Below are positions 35,226 to 49,150 of a DNA stretch of 64,000 bases, in pieces. Each line of letters starts with the position of its first letter. The stretch's first letter is position 1. Below the pieces are notes generated by a model. The model worked only from the letters and a program-made list of their open reading frames with translations. It had not been told where the DNA came from and did not search any database. Source of the DNA: Leptodactylus fallax (lineage: Eukaryota > Chordata > Amphibia > Anura > Leptodactylidae); contig CAMRHE010000501.1 of assembly GCA_947044405.1 (NCBI GenBank), positions 1,046,001 to 1,110,000 on the forward strand, read 5' to 3'. The translations under genes were made by a program, and so were the position numbers.

Positions 35226-38200
35226 TCCCTGCCTGACATGGCTGATAACATAGTAATAGATTGTATTCCCCTGTCCTACAGTCGGCCTCTCCCCTCCTGA
35301 CATGGCTGATAACAGATAGTAATAGATTGTATTCCCCTGTCCTACAGTCGGCCTCTCCCCTCCTGACGTGGCTGATAACAGATAGTAATAGATTGTATTC
35401 CCCTGTCCTACAGTCGGCCTCTCCTCTCCTGACATGGCTGATAACAGATAGTAATAGATTGTATTCCCCTGTCCTACAGTCGGCCTCTCCCCTCCTGACA
35501 TGGCTGATAACATATAGTAATAGATTGTATTCCCCTGTCCTACAGTCGGCCTCTCCTCTCCTGACGTGGCTGATAACAGATAGTAATAGATTGTATTCCC
35601 CTGTCCTACAGTCGGCCTCTCCCCTCCTGACATGGCTGATAACAGATAGTAATAGATTGTATTCCCCTGTCCTACAGTCGGCCTCTCCTCTCCTGACATG
35701 GCTGATAACAGATAGTAATAGATTGTATTCCCCTGTCCTACAGTCGGCCTCTCCTCTCCTGACGTGGCTGATAACAGATAGTAATAGATTGTATTCCCCT
35801 GTCCTACAGTCGGCCTCTCCCCTCCTGACATGGCTGATAACAGATAGTAATAGATTGTATTCCCCTGTCCTACAGTCGGCCTCTCCCCTCCTGACATGGC
35901 TGATAACAGATAGTAATAGATTGTATTCCCCTGTCCTACAGTCGGCCTCTCCTCTCCTGACATGGCTGATAACAGATAGTAATAGATTGTAGTCACCTGT
36001 CCTACAGTCGGCCTCTCCTCTCCTGACATGGCTGATAACAGATAGTAATAGATTGTATTCCCCTGTCCTACAGTCGGCCTCTCCTCTCCTGACGTGGCTG
36101 ATAACAGATAGTAATAGATTGTATTCCCCTGTCCTACAGTCGGCCTCTCCTGACATGGCTGATAACAGATAGTAATAGATTGTAGTCACCTGTCCTACAG
36201 TCGGCCTCTCCCCTCCTGACATGGCTGATAACAGATAGTAATAGATTGTATTCCCCTGTCCTACAGTCGGCCTCTCCCCTCCTGACATGGCTGATAACAG
36301 ATAGTAATAGATTGTATTCCCCTGTCCTACAGTCGGCCTCTCCTCTCCTGACATGGCTGATAACAGATAGTAATAGATTGTAGTCACCTGTCCTACAGTC
36401 GGCCTCTCCTCTCCTGACATGGCTGATAACAGATAGTAACAGATTGTATTCCCCTGTCCTACAGTCGGCCTCTCCTGACATGGCTGATAACAGATAGTAA
36501 TAGATTGTAGTCACCTGTCCTACAGTCGGCCTCTCCTCTCCTGACATGGCTGATAACAGGTAGTAATAGATTGTATTCCCCTGTCCTACAGTCGGCCTCT
36601 CCTCTCCTGACATGGCTGATAACAGATAGTAATAGATTGTAGTCACCTGTCCTACAGTCAGCCTCTCCTGACGTGGCTGATAACAGATAGTAATAGATTG
36701 TATTCCCCTGTCCTACAGTCGGCCTCTCCCCTCCTGACATGACTGATAACAGATAGTAATAGATTGTATTCCCCTGTCCTACAGTCGGCCTCTCCTCTCC
36801 TGACATGGCTGATAACAGATAGTAATAGATTGTAGTCACCTGTCCTACAGTCGGCCTCTCCTCTCCTGACATGGCTGATAACAGGTAGTAATAGATTGTA
36901 TTCCCCTGTCCTACAGTCGGCCTCTCCCCTCCTGACGTGGCTGATAACAGATAGTAATAGATTGTATTCCCCTGTCCTACAGTCGGCCTCTCCTCTCCTG
37001 ACATGGCTGATAACAGATAGTAATAGATTGTAGTCACCTGTCCTACAGTCAGCCTCTCCTGACGTGGCTGATAACAGATAGTAATAGATTGTATTCCCCT
37101 GTCCTACAGTCGGCCTCTCCCCTCCTGACATGACTGATAACAGATAGTAATAGATTGTATTCCCGTCCTACAGTCGGCCTCTCCTCTCCTGACATGACTG
37201 ATAACAGATAGTAATAGATTGTATTCCCCTGTCCTACAGTCGGCCTCTCCCCCTCCTGACATGGCTGATAACAGATAGTAATAGATTGTATTCCCGTCCT
37301 ACAGTCGGCCTCTCCTCTCCTGACACGGTTGATAACAGATAGTAATAGATTGTATTCCCCTGTCCTACAGTCGGCCTCTCCTCTCCTGACGTGGCTGATA
37401 ACAGATAGTAATAGATTTTATTCCCCTGTCCTACAGTCGGCCTCTCCCCTCCTGACATGGCTGATAACAGATAGTAATAGATTGTATTCCCCTGTCCTAC
37501 AGTCGGCCTCTCCTCTCCTGACATGGCTGATAACAGATAGTAATAGATTGTATTCCCCTGTCCTACAGTCGGCCTCTCCTCTCCTGACGTGGCTGATAAC
37601 AGATAGAAATAGATTGTATTCCCCTGTCCTACAGTCGGCCTCTCCTGACATGGCTGATAACAGATAGTAATAGATTGTATTCCCCTGTCCTACAGTCGGC
37701 CTCTCCTCTCCTGACATGGCTGATAACAGATAGTAATAGATTGTATTCCCCTGTCCTACAGTCGGCCTCTCCCCTCCTGACGTGGCTGATAACAGATAGT
37801 AATAGATTGTATTCCCCTGTCCTACAGTCGGCCTCTCCTCTCCTGACATGGCTGATAACAGATAGTAATAGATTGTATTCCCCTGTCCTACAGTCGGCCT
37901 CTCCTGACATGGCTGATAACAGATAGTAATAGATTGTATTCCCCTGTCCTACAGTCGGCCTCTCCTGACATGGCTGATAACAGATAGTAATAGATTGTAT
38001 TCCCCTGTCCTACAGTCGGCCTCTCCTCTCCTGACATGGCTGATAACAGATAGTAATAGATTGTATTCCCCTGTCCTACAGTCGGCCTCTCCTCTCCTGA
38101 CATGGCTGATAACAGATAGTAATAGATTGTATTCCCCTGTCCTACAGTCGGCCTCTCCCCTCCTGACATGGCTGATAACAGATAGTAATAGATTGTATTC

Positions 38201-41078
38201 CCCTGTCCTACAGTCGGCCTCTCCCCTCCTGACGTGGCTGATAACAGATAGTAATAGATTGTATTCCCCTGTCCTACAGTCGGCCTCTCCTGACATGGCT
38301 GATAACAGATAGTAATAGATTGTATTCCCCTGTCCTACAGTCGGCCTCTCCTCTCCTGACATGGCTGATAACAGATAGTAATAGATTGTATTCCCCTGTC
38401 CTACAGTCGGCCTCTCCTCTCCTGACGTGGCTGATAACAGATAGTAATAGATTTTATTCCCCTGTCCTACAGTCGGCCTCTCCCCTCCTGACATGGCTGA
38501 TAACAGATAGTAATAGATTGTATTCCCCTGTCCTACAGTCGACCTCTCCCCTCCTGACGTGGCTGATAACAGATAGTAATAGATTGTATTCCCCTGTCCT
38601 ACAGTCGGCCTCTCCTGACATGGCTGATAACAGATAGTAATAGATTGTATTCCCCTGTCCTACAGTCGGCCTCTCCTCTCCTGACGTGGCTGATAACAGA
38701 TAGTAATAGATTGTATTCCCCTGACCTACAGTCGGCCTCTCCTGACATGGCTGATAACAGATAGTAATAGATTGTATTCCCCTGTCCTACAGTCGGCCTC
38801 TCCTCTCCTGACATGGCTGATAACAGATAGTAATAGATTGTATTCCCCTGTCCTACAGTCGGCCTCTCCCCTCCTGACGTGGCTGATAACAGATAGTAAT
38901 AGATTGTATTCCCCTGTCCTACAGTCGGCCTCTCCTCTCCTGACATGGCTGATAACAGATAGTAATAGATTGTATTCCCCTGTTCTACAGTCGGCCTCTC
39001 CTCTCCTGACGTGGCTAATAACAGATAGTAATAGATTGTATTCCCCTGTCCTACAGTCGGCCTCTCCTGACATGGCTGATAACAGATAGTAATAGATTGT
39101 ATTCCCCTGTCCTACAGTCGGCCTCTCCTGACATGGCTGATAACAGATAGTAATAGATTGTATTCCCCTGTCCTACAGTCGGCCTCTCCCCTCCTGACAT
39201 GGCTGATAACAGATAGTAATAGATTGTATTCCCCTGTCCTACAGTCGGCCTCTCCCCTCCTGACATGGCTGATAACAGATAGTAATAGATTGTACTCACC
39301 TGTCCTACAGTCGGCCTCTCCTCTCCTGACATGGCTGATAACAGATAGTAATAGATTGTAGTCACCTGTCCTACAGTCGGCCTCTCCCCTCCTGACATGG
39401 CTGATAACAGATAGTAATAGATTGTATTCCCCTGTCCTACAGTCGGCCTCTCCTGACATGGCTGATAACAGATAGTAATAGATTGTATTCCCCTGTCCTA
39501 CAGTCGGCCTCTCCCCCCCTGACATGTCTGATAACAGATAGTAATAGATTGTATTCCCCTGTCCTACAGTCGGCCTCTCCCCTCCTGACATGGCTGATAA
39601 CAGATAGTAATAGATTGTATTCCCCTGTCCTACAGTCGGCCTCTCCCCTCCTGACATGGCTGATAACAGATAGTAATAGATTGTATTCCCCTGTCCTACA
39701 GTCGGCCTCTCCCCTCCTGACGTGGCTGATAACAGATAGTAATAGATTGTATTCCCCTGTCCTACAGTCGGCCTCTCCCCTCCTGACGTGGCTGATAACA
39801 GATAGTAATAGATTGTATTCCCCTGTCCTACAGTCGGCCTCTCTCCTCCTGACGTGGCTGATAACAGATAGTAATAGATTGTATTCCCCTGTCCTACAGT
39901 CGGCCTCTCCCCTCCTGACGTGGCTGATAACAGATAGTAATAGATTGTATTCCTCTGTCCTACAGTCGGCCTCTCCTCTCCTGACGTGGCTGATAACAGA
40001 TAGTAATAGATTGTATTCCCTTGTCCTACAGTCGGCCTCTCCCCTCCTGACGTGGCTGATAACAGATAGTAATAGATTGTATTCCCCTGTCCTACAGTCG
40101 GCCTCTCCTCTCCTGACATGGCTGATAACAGATAGTAATAGATTGTATTCCCCTGTCCTACAGTCGGCCTCTCCTGACGTGGCTGATAACAGATAGTAAT
40201 AGATTGTATTCCCCTGTCCTACAGTCGGCCTCTCCCCTCCTGACGTGGCTGATAACAGATAGTAATAGATTGTATTCCCCTGTCCTACAGTCTCCTCTCC
40301 CCTCCTGACGTGGCTGATAACAGATAGTAATAGATTGTATTCCCCTGTCCTACAGTCGGCCTCTCCTCTCCTCACATGGCTGATAACAGATAGTGATAGA
40401 TTGTATTCCCCTGTCCTACAGTCGGCCTCTCCCCTCCTGACGTGGCTGATAACAGATAGTAATAGATTGTATTCCCCTGTCCTACAGTCGGCCTCTCCCC
40501 TCCTGACATGGCTGATAACAGATAGTAATAGATTGTATTCCCCTGTCCTACAGTCGGCCTCTCCTCTCCTGACGTGGCCGATAACAGATAGTAATAGATT
40601 GTATTCCCCTGTCCTACAGTCGGCCTCTCCCCTCCTGACGTGGCTGATAACAGATAGTAATAGATTGTATTCCCCTGTCCTACAGTCGGCCTCTCCTCTC
40701 CTCACATGGCTGATAACAGATAGTGATAGATTGTATTCCCCTGTCCTACAGTCGGCCTCTCCCCTCCTGACGTGGCTGATAACAGATAGTAATAGATTGT
40801 ATTCCCCTGTCCTACAGTCGGCCTCTCCCCTCCTGACATGGCTGATAACAGATAGTAATAGATTGTATTCCCCTGTCCTACAGTCGGCCTCTCCTCTCCT
40901 GACGTGGCCGATAACAGATAGTAATAGATTGTATTCCCCTGTCCTACAGTCGGCCTCTCCCCTCCTGACGTGGCTGATAACAGATAGTAATAGATTGTAT
41001 TCCCCTGTCCTACAGTCGGCCTCTCCCCTCCTGACATGGCTGATAACAGATAGTAATAGATTGTATTCCTGTCTTACA
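35226..41078. repeat. 66-bp minisatellite, about 88 copies
   Basis: The unit starts GTCGGCCTCTCCCCTCCTGA, continues CATGGCTGATAACAGATAGT and ends TTGTATTCCCCTGTCCTACA. A 61-bp form lacks one CCTCT, and sites alternate between CATGG and CGTGG and between TATTCCCC and TAGTCACC. Units carrying 'CTCACATGG' with 'AGTGATAG' occur at about 40371 and 40701, exactly 330 bp (five units) apart. Frames on both strands stay open for up to 422 codons because 66 is divisible by three; these are by-products. Confidence 0.96.
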
Positions 41079-41644
41079 CTTCCTGCCCTCGGCTATTGGG
41101 GCATTGACCATATTTCCCCCTCCTTCCTCCAGCAGACCTAGACAATAACCTCTGTATATAGTCACCCAGCTTTCCTGGTTCTGTCTGGTGATCTTGCTCT
41201 CCTCGTGCTGGTTGCACCCAGCTTTCCCAGAGCCCTGTTAATAAGAGGGTAGTATTATATAGCGCTACCTCTTGTCATGGCGCTGATTATGTCAGGTATT
41301 TGTCACTGTAAACATTGCGGTTCGCAGCGCCAGGAAACGAGTTCCAGAGAAAAGCTTATTACAAGCAGTGTGATGTTATAGAGCCGCTCCCCTCCCCCTC
41401 ACTTCACTGGAACTGGGCCCTTTCTAAGAAATCCTGATAAAGCTGTGGGTGGAGCCTGTGAGAGGAGTGCAGCCAATCACAGCACGGGCAGGCACCTCTT
41501 CCCAGGAAGACTGAGGCACGGAAAATCCCTCATGTTTTCCTGGGAACTGACACAATGACTCCCGGAGCCCTGCAAGCTGTCAGCGGGCCCCGGGGTGAAG
41601 GGCGGCCGCAGCAACAGGTCACAAACAAGTGGCAGAGGAGAAGA
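41079..41644. other. Unique island with foldback-repeat ends and STAT-like palindromes
   Basis: No gene is visible. Two CACCCAGCTTTCC ends lie at about 41162 and 41217. Further on are TTCCCAGGAA (41499-41508) and TTCCTGGGAA (41537-41546), palindromes with TTC-N4-GAA spacing (STAT6/BCL6-type), a CCAAT motif near 41473, and CpG-rich sequence with GCGGCCGC near 41602. A regulatory island is possible but unproven. Confidence 0.4.
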
Positions 41645-43094
41645 AGATACAATGTATCCAGAGAATCTACAGATACAGATACAATGTATCCAGAGAATCT
41701 ATAGACACAGATACAATGTATCCAGAGAATCTACAGATACAGATACAATGTATCCAGAGAATCTATAGACACAGATACAATGTATCCAGAGAATCTACAG
41801 ATACAATGTATCCAGAGAATCTACAGACACAGATACAATGTATCCAGAGAATCTATAGACACAGATACAATGTATCCAGAGAATCTACAGACACAGATAC
41901 AATGTATCCAGAGAATCTACAGACACAGATACAATGTATCCAGAGAATCTACAGATACAGATACAATGTATCCAGAGAATCTACAGACACAGATACAATG
42001 TATCCAGAGAATCTATAGACACAGATACAATGTATCCAGAGAATCTATAGACACAGATACAATGTATCCAGAGAATCTACAGGCACAGATACAATGTATC
42101 CAGAGAATCTACAGACATAGATACAATGTATCCAGAGAATCTATAGACACAGATACAATGTATCCAGAGAATCTACAGACACAGATACAATGTATCCAGA
42201 GAATCTATAGACACAGATACAATGTATCCAGAGAATCTACAGATACAATGTATCCAGAGAATCTATAGACACAGATACAATGTATCCAGAGAATCTACAG
42301 ATACAATGTATCCAGAGAATCTATAGACACAGATACAATGTATCCAGAGAATCTACAGATACAATGTATCCAGAGAATCTACAGACACAGATACAATGTA
42401 TCCAGAGAATCTATAGACACAGATACAATGTATCCAGAGAATCTATAGACACAGATACAATGTATCCAGAGAATCTACAGGCACAGATACAATGTATCCA
42501 GAGAATCTACAGACACAGATACAATGTATCCAGAGAATCTATAGACACAGATACAATGTATCCAGAGAATCTACAGACACAGATACAATGTATCCAGAGA
42601 ATCTATAGACACAGATACAATGTATCCAGAGAATCTATAGACACAGATACAATGTATCCAGAGAATCTACAGACACAGATACAATGTATCCAGAGAATCT
42701 ATAGACACAGATACAATGTATCCAGAGAATCTACAGATACAATGTATCCAGAGAATCTATAGACACAGATACAATGTATCCAGAGAATCTACAGACACAG
42801 ATACAATGTATCCAGAGAATCTATAGACACAGATACAATGTATCCAGAGAATCTACAGACACAGATACAATGTATCCAGAGAATCTACAGACACAGATAC
42901 AATGTATCCAGAGAATCTATAGACACAGATACAATGTATCCAGAGAATCTACAGACACAGATACAATGTATCCAGAGAATCTATAGACACAGATACAATG
43001 TATCCAGAGAATCTACAGACACAGATACAATGTATCCAGAGAATCTATAGACACAGATACAATGTATCCAGAGAATCTATAGATACAGATACTA
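41645..43094. repeat. 32-bp minisatellite, about 46 copies
   Basis: The unit is GATACAATGTATCCAGAGAA followed by TCTACAGACACA, with CTATAG and ACAGATACA variants and occasional shorter units. GATACAATGTATC is itself nearly palindromic, so single strands could form a hairpin in each unit. The frames 'YPENL...' are by-products. Confidence 0.95.
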
Positions 43095-44403
43095 TGGAGA
43101 CAATTTATTAAGACTTGGTGTATTGTATGTGAGTCTTACAAAGCGGTCCGACTGGCGCAGGGAATGGGAGATTTATGAGGACGATGCGGACAGAATAGAA
43201 ATCTATGTCAGTGATGAACTCACAAAACTGGCATTAGTTATAACATCTGTCAGACCAAGGCCCGGCCGCAGAATAGGGATGAGGCACACGCTCGGCACAA
43301 AATAGGGCCTCGCACCAAACATGCGCCTCAATATCACCCCTCTAAGCTAGTTTTCTAGGGTTCCGGGAATGATGAATTTGCCTCAATGTATCCAGACAAA
43401 GTTGTCAGGACAGTAAGGGATATTGGAGATTCCCCAGACTGCGCCCGCTGTTTACCCTAAGCCTGATCCCAAACTACCTGTTGTCAGATCCTAGATGTTC
43501 GGATACTCGCCTCCCCTGTTCCCGAGCTTCTCTCCTCTCATGGGCGCTGCAGCAGACACCCCACTGATCCCAAGAATAGAGACACCTTGCCCATGTCCAT
43601 GGCAACTATTTTTAGGATCATGGGAGCCACAACAGTCAGATTTCTCATAAAAGTCTCCTTTAAAGGGACGGCAGTCTATTGTTCCTTGTTATCAGCCCAG
43701 TGAACTAACCCCGTCTGTATCACCGCAAGAAGGTGGATTCTCATTTCCTAATAACTCATAAACAAGAATTCTGTTATCCACTCTTGGAAAAGCTGGGTGA
43801 CACTGCAGCTGCTACTCTAGGGGCTGTCAGCATTCGCCATGCTGTTTACTAATCCAGCAGTTGACTAGTTAACACATCCATGTATTTCTATAACTGGATA
43901 GATATGCTGGTGAGAACTCTCGGAAAGCTGGGTGATGCTTGTCAGAGCTGGACAGAATTTTTTACGCTTTGGCAGGAGAGGATGAGACGGTTTCTGGGAA
44001 TTCTGTCCTGATGGTCTCTCCTCTGTAGGGTACAAGGGGCGGGCTGCAGGATGGGCGCCATTTCTTCCATGAATCTGTCTTCATCCATATTCCAGAAAAT
44101 CTTCTAGAACGCGCTCATAAACATTCACTGGAAGCGCTGAATCCTCCGGTCAGACCCATCCCCATTCTGCATCACCTCTACTCAGGATTCCTGGAGGCAG
44201 CACAGTTCGGGGTTTCCTGGAATCCCTGCTCAGATATTATGTGCTCCAGATCATGTAAGACCCCCTCCCAGTGCAGGTATCGCAGTAGGGGGTCCCTGTC
44301 CTCAGGGTGAGGGGGCTGCGAAATTACAGACTGTTGTCCAGACTTACATTGCAAATCACAAGTCCAAAAGAAACAGTAAGACAGCCAAGAGGGGGCGTCA
44401 AGC
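43095..44403. other. Unique island, foldback-repeat ends, STAT-type sites, no gene
   Basis: The inverted family end GGAAAAGCTGGGTGACA is at about 43787 and GGAAAGCTGGGTGATG at about 43921. Perfect TTCNNNGAA sites occur at 43992-44000 (TTCTGGGAA) and 44214-44222 (TTCCTGGAA). AATAAA in minus-strand sense at about 43104-43109 is far beyond hemk1. No coding signal is recognised. Confidence 0.45.
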
Positions 44404-47400
44404 AGGGGGACACCGCTGCAGCACAATGAGAGTCCGTCCCCGGACACCGCTGCAGCACAATGAGAGTCCGTCCCCGGACACCGCTGCAGCACAATGACAG
44501 TCCGTCCCCGGACACCGCTGCAGCACAATGAGAGTCCGTCCCCGGACACCGCTGCAGCGCAATGAGAGTCCGTCCCCAGTCACCGCTGCAGCGCAATGAC
44601 AGTCCGTCCCTGGACACCGCTGCAGCACAATGACAGTCCGTCCCCGGACACCGCTGCAGCACAATGAGAGTCCGTCCCCGGACACCGCTGCAGCGCAATG
44701 ACAGTCCGTCCCCGGACACCGCTGCAGCGCAATGACAATCTGTCCCCGGACACCGCTGCAGCGCAATGAGAGTCCGTCCCCGGACACCGCTGCAGCACAA
44801 TGAGAGTCTGTCCCCGGACACCGCTGCAGCGCAATGAGAGTCCGTCCCCGGACACCGCTGCAGCGCAATGAGAGTCCGTCCCCGGACACCGCTGCAGCAC
44901 AATGAGAGTCCGTCCCCGGACACCGCTGCAGCGCAATGATAGTCCCTCCCCGGACACCGCTGCAGCACAATGAGAGTCCGTCCCAGGACACCGCTGCAGC
45001 ACAATGATAGTCCGTCCCCGGACACCGCTGCAGCACAATGACAGTCCGTCCCCGGACACCGCTGCAGCACAATGAGAGTCTGTCCCCGGACACCGCTGCA
45101 GCACAATGAGAGTCCGTCCCCGGACACCGCTGCAGCACAATGACAGTCTGTCCCCGGACACCGCTGCAGCACAATGATAGTCCGTCCCCGGACACCGCTG
45201 CAGCACAATGACAGTCCGTCCCCAGACACCGCTGCAGCACAATGACAATCTGTCCCCGGACACCGCTGCAGCACAATGACAGTCCGTCCCCAGACACCGC
45301 TGCAGCACAATGACAATCTGTCCCCGGACACCGCTGCAGCACAATGAGAGTCCGTCCCCGGACACCGCTGCAGCACAATGACAGTCTGTCCCTGGACACC
45401 GCTGCAGCACAATGAGAGTCCGTTCCCGGACACCGCTGCAGCGCAATGATAGTCCCTCCCCGGACACCGCTGCAGCACAATGAGAGTCCGTCCCAGGACA
45501 CCGCTGCAGCACAATGATAGTCCGTCCCCGGACACCGCTGCAGCACAATGACAGTCCGTCCCCGGACACCGCTGCAGCACAATGACAGTCTGTCCCCGGA
45601 CACCGCTGCAGCACAATGAGAGTCCGTCCCCGGACACCGCTGCAGCACAATGACAGTCTGTCCCCGGACACCGCTGCAGCACAATGATAGTCCGTCCCCG
45701 GACACCGCTGCAGCACAATGACAGTCCGTCCCCAGACACCGCTGCAGCACAATGACAATCTGTCCCCGGACACCGCTGCAGCACAATGACAGTCCGTCCC
45801 CAGACACCGCTGCAGCACAATGACAATCTGTCCCCGGACACCGCTGCAGCACAATGAGAGTCCGTCCCCGGACACCGCTGCAGCACAATGACAGTCTGTC
45901 CCTGGACACCGCTGCAGCACAATGAGAGTCCGTCCCCGGACACCGCTGCAGCGCAATGACAGTCCGTCCCCAGACACCGCTGCAGCGCAATGACAGTCTG
46001 TCCCCGGACACCGCTGCAGCGCAATGACAATCTGTCCCCGGACACCGCTGCAGCGCAATGAGAGTCCGTCCCCGGACACCGCTGCAGCACAATGAGAGTC
46101 CGTCCCCGGACACCGCTGCAGCACAATGACAGTCCGTCCCCAGACACCGTTGCAGCGCAATGACAGTCCGTCCCCGGACACCGCTGCAGCGCAATGACAA
46201 TCTGTCCCCGGACACCGCTGCAGCGCAATGAGAGTCCGTCCCCGGACACCGCTGCAGCACAATGAGAGTCCGTTCCCGGACACCGCTGCAGCGCAATGAC
46301 AATCTGTCCCCGGACACCACTGCAGCACAATGAGAGTCCGTCCCCGGACACCGCTGCAGCGCAATAACAGTCCGTCCCTGGACACCGCTGCAGCACAATG
46401 ACAGTCCGTCCCCGGACACCGCTGCAGCACAATGACAGTCTGTCCCCGGACACCGCTGCAGCACAATGAGAGTCCGTCCCCGGACACCGCTGCAGCGCAA
46501 TGACAATCTGTCCCCGGACACCACTGCAGCACAATGATAGTCCGTCCCTGGACACCGCTGCAGCACAATGACCATCTGTCCCCGGACACCGTTGCAGCAC
46601 AATGAGAGTCCGTCCCTGGACACCGCTGCAGCACAATGAGAGTCTGTCCCCGGACACCGCTGCAGCACAATGACAGTCCGTCCCCGGACACCGTTGCAGC
46701 ACAATGACAGTCCGTCCCCAGACACCGCTGCAGCGCAATGACAGTCCGTCTCCGGATACCGCTGCAGCACAATGATAGTCCGTCCCCGGACACCGCTGCA
46801 GCACAATGACAGTCCGTCCCCAGACACCACTGCAGCGCAATGACAATCTGTCCCCGGACACCGCTGCAGCGCAATGACAGTCCGTCCCCGGACACCGCTG
46901 CAGCACAATGACAGTCCGTCCCCGGACACCGCTGCAGCACAATGACAGTCCGTCCCCGGACACCACTGCAGCGCAATGACAATCTGTCCCCGGACACCGC
47001 TGCAGCGCAATGAGAGTCCGTCCCCGGACACCGCTGCAGCACAATGACAGTCCGTCCCCGGACACCGCTGCAGCACAATGAGAGTCTGTCCCCGGACACC
47101 GCTGCAGCACAATGACAGTCCGTCCCCGGACACCGTTGCAGCACAATGACAGTCCGTCCCCAGACACCGCTGCAGCGCAATGACAGTCCGTCTCCGGATA
47201 CCGCTGCAGCACAATGATAGTCCGTCCCCGGACACCGCTGCAGCACAATGACAGTCCGTCCCCAGACACCACTGCAGCGCAATGACAATCTGTCCCCGGA
47301 CACCGCTGCAGCGCAATGACAGTCCGTCCCCGGACACCGCTGCAGCACAATGACAGTCCGTCCCCGGACACCGCTGCAGCACAATGACAGTCCGTCCCCG

Positions 47401-47613
47401 GACACCACTGCAGCGCAATGACAATCTGTCCCCGGACACCGCTGCAGCGCAATGAGAGTCCGTCCCCGGACACCGCTGCAGCACAATGACAGTCCGTCCC
47501 CGGACACCGCTGCAGCACAATGACAGTCCGTCCCCGGACACCGCTGCAGCACAATGACAGTCCGTCCCTGGACACCGCTGCAGCGCAATGACAGTCTGTC
47601 CCAGGATATCGCT
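44404..47613. repeat. 34-bp minisatellite, about 94 copies
   Basis: The unit starts GCAGCACAATGAGAGTCCGT and ends CCCCGGACACCGCT, with GCGCAATG, GACAGT, GACAATCTG and CCCAGACACC variants. Variant 'GATAGTCCCTCCCC' recurs 510 bp (15 units) apart, and 'CTCCGGATACC' recurs 442 bp (13 units) apart at about 46751 and 47193, so blocks were duplicated. All three minus frames are open for more than 1,000 codons because no frame of the 34-bp unit contains a stop; they are not genes. Confidence 0.96.
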
Positions 47614-48179
47614 GTAGGATGTGAGGGACGAGAGGTGTACGGGAGTGGAAATTTTGTCCACCTATCTGCTTGAGCACAGGGCATATACTCTTAAAGGGAC
47701 AGTCCAGTGTGATGCACAGAAGTCTTCATCCTATATAATATACAGCTCTGAAGCTATTCATAGATCTCTGCTCGCTGTCAGTGAACAGGAAGAATCTAAT
47801 TTCTATTCTGAAAACATTCCTGCCCTAATACTAATCACATCTTGTCCACAGAGCTGACAGTCCAGTTGCATCACCATCATACATGACACATGATTACACA
47901 TGGAGGGGTGGAGGAGAGTCAGGGAGTGTCTGACAACTACTGGCCCATCACTCATTGCTGAATTCCTGGAAAGATCTCCAGGGCTATAGACGGACTTTGT
48001 CACCTCGGCTTCTAGGAAATGACAATAGTGCATGATTCCCTGGTTAGTGGGGGAGGGGCCAAGCAGAGAGTGGGGAGGAATACAGAAGGCTGGGGGAGGG
48101 GGGCTATAAAGGTCCAGACAGGCTGACTGGTTATACAGGACCCGAAATTATTACCTCCAGGGTGCAACTTACCCAGTCA
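47614..48179. other. Unique island with two perfect STAT5-type sites
   Basis: 'TTAAAGGGACAGTCCAGTGT' at about 47691 looks like the start of a frog dispersed repeat. TTCCTGGAA (47963-47971) and TTCTAGGAA (48010-48018) are both perfect STAT5-type elements 47 bp apart. No gene is recognised. Confidence 0.45.
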
Positions 48180-49150
48180 ATCCGCACAGCTTATATACAG
48201 CTATTCATCTATTACTACTGACACCCAGCTGTATATATCATGTGTGAGAGGTTGTCACAGCCCCGCCCCCTGTTACTGACATCACTGATATAATGACATG
48301 TGATCAGACATGAGATCCGCACACCTTATACTACAGTACAGCTATTCATCTATTACTACTGACACCCAGCTGTATATATCATGTGTGAGAGGTTGTCACA
48401 GCCCCGCCCCCTGTTACTGACATCACTGATATAATGACATGTGATCAGACATGAGATCCGCACACCTTATACTACAGTACAGCTATTCATCTATTACTAC
48501 TGACAACCAGCTGTATATATCATGTGTGAGAGGTTGTCACAGCCCCGCCCCCTGTTACTGACATCACTGATATAATGACATGTGATCAGACATGAGATCC
48601 GCACACCTTATACTACAGTACAGCTATTCATCTATTACTACTGACAACCAGCTGTATATATCATGTGTGAGAGGTTGTCACAGCCCCGCCCCCTGTTACT
48701 GACATCACTGATATAATATAATGACATGTGATCAGACATGAGATCCGCACACCTTATACTACAGTACAGCTATTCATCTATTACTACTGACACCCAGCTG
48801 TATATATCATGTCTGAGAGGTTGTCACAGCCCCCGCCCCCTGTTACTGACATCACTGATATAATATAATGACGTTTGATCAGACATGAGATCCGCACCTT
48901 ATACTACAGTACAGCTATTCATCTATTACTACTGACACCCAGCTGTATATATCATGTGTGAGAGGTTGTCACAGCTCCGCCCCCTGTTACTGACATCACT
49001 GATATAATATAATGACATGTGATCAGACATGAGATCCGCACACCTTATACTACAGTACAGCTATACATCTATTACTACTGACAACCAGCTGTATATATCA
49101 TGTGTGAGAGGGTGTCACAGCCCCGCCCCCTGTTACTGACATCACTGATT
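48180..49150. repeat. 141-bp tandem repeat, about 7 copies
   Basis: Landmarks CAGCTGTATATATCATGTGT, GGTTGTCACAGCCCCGCCCC and GATCAGACATGAGATCCGCA recur every 141 bp. Each unit contains the GC box CCCCGCCCC. Insertions of ATAAT make some later units slightly longer. The array ends about 270 bp from the hemk1 stop codon. Confidence 0.93.

Noticed and set aside
48180..49150. Possible tandem promoter array because each 141-bp unit has a GC box
   Set aside because: No TATA, initiator or CpG island context is present and no gene starts nearby; one GC box per unit is simply copied with the repeat.
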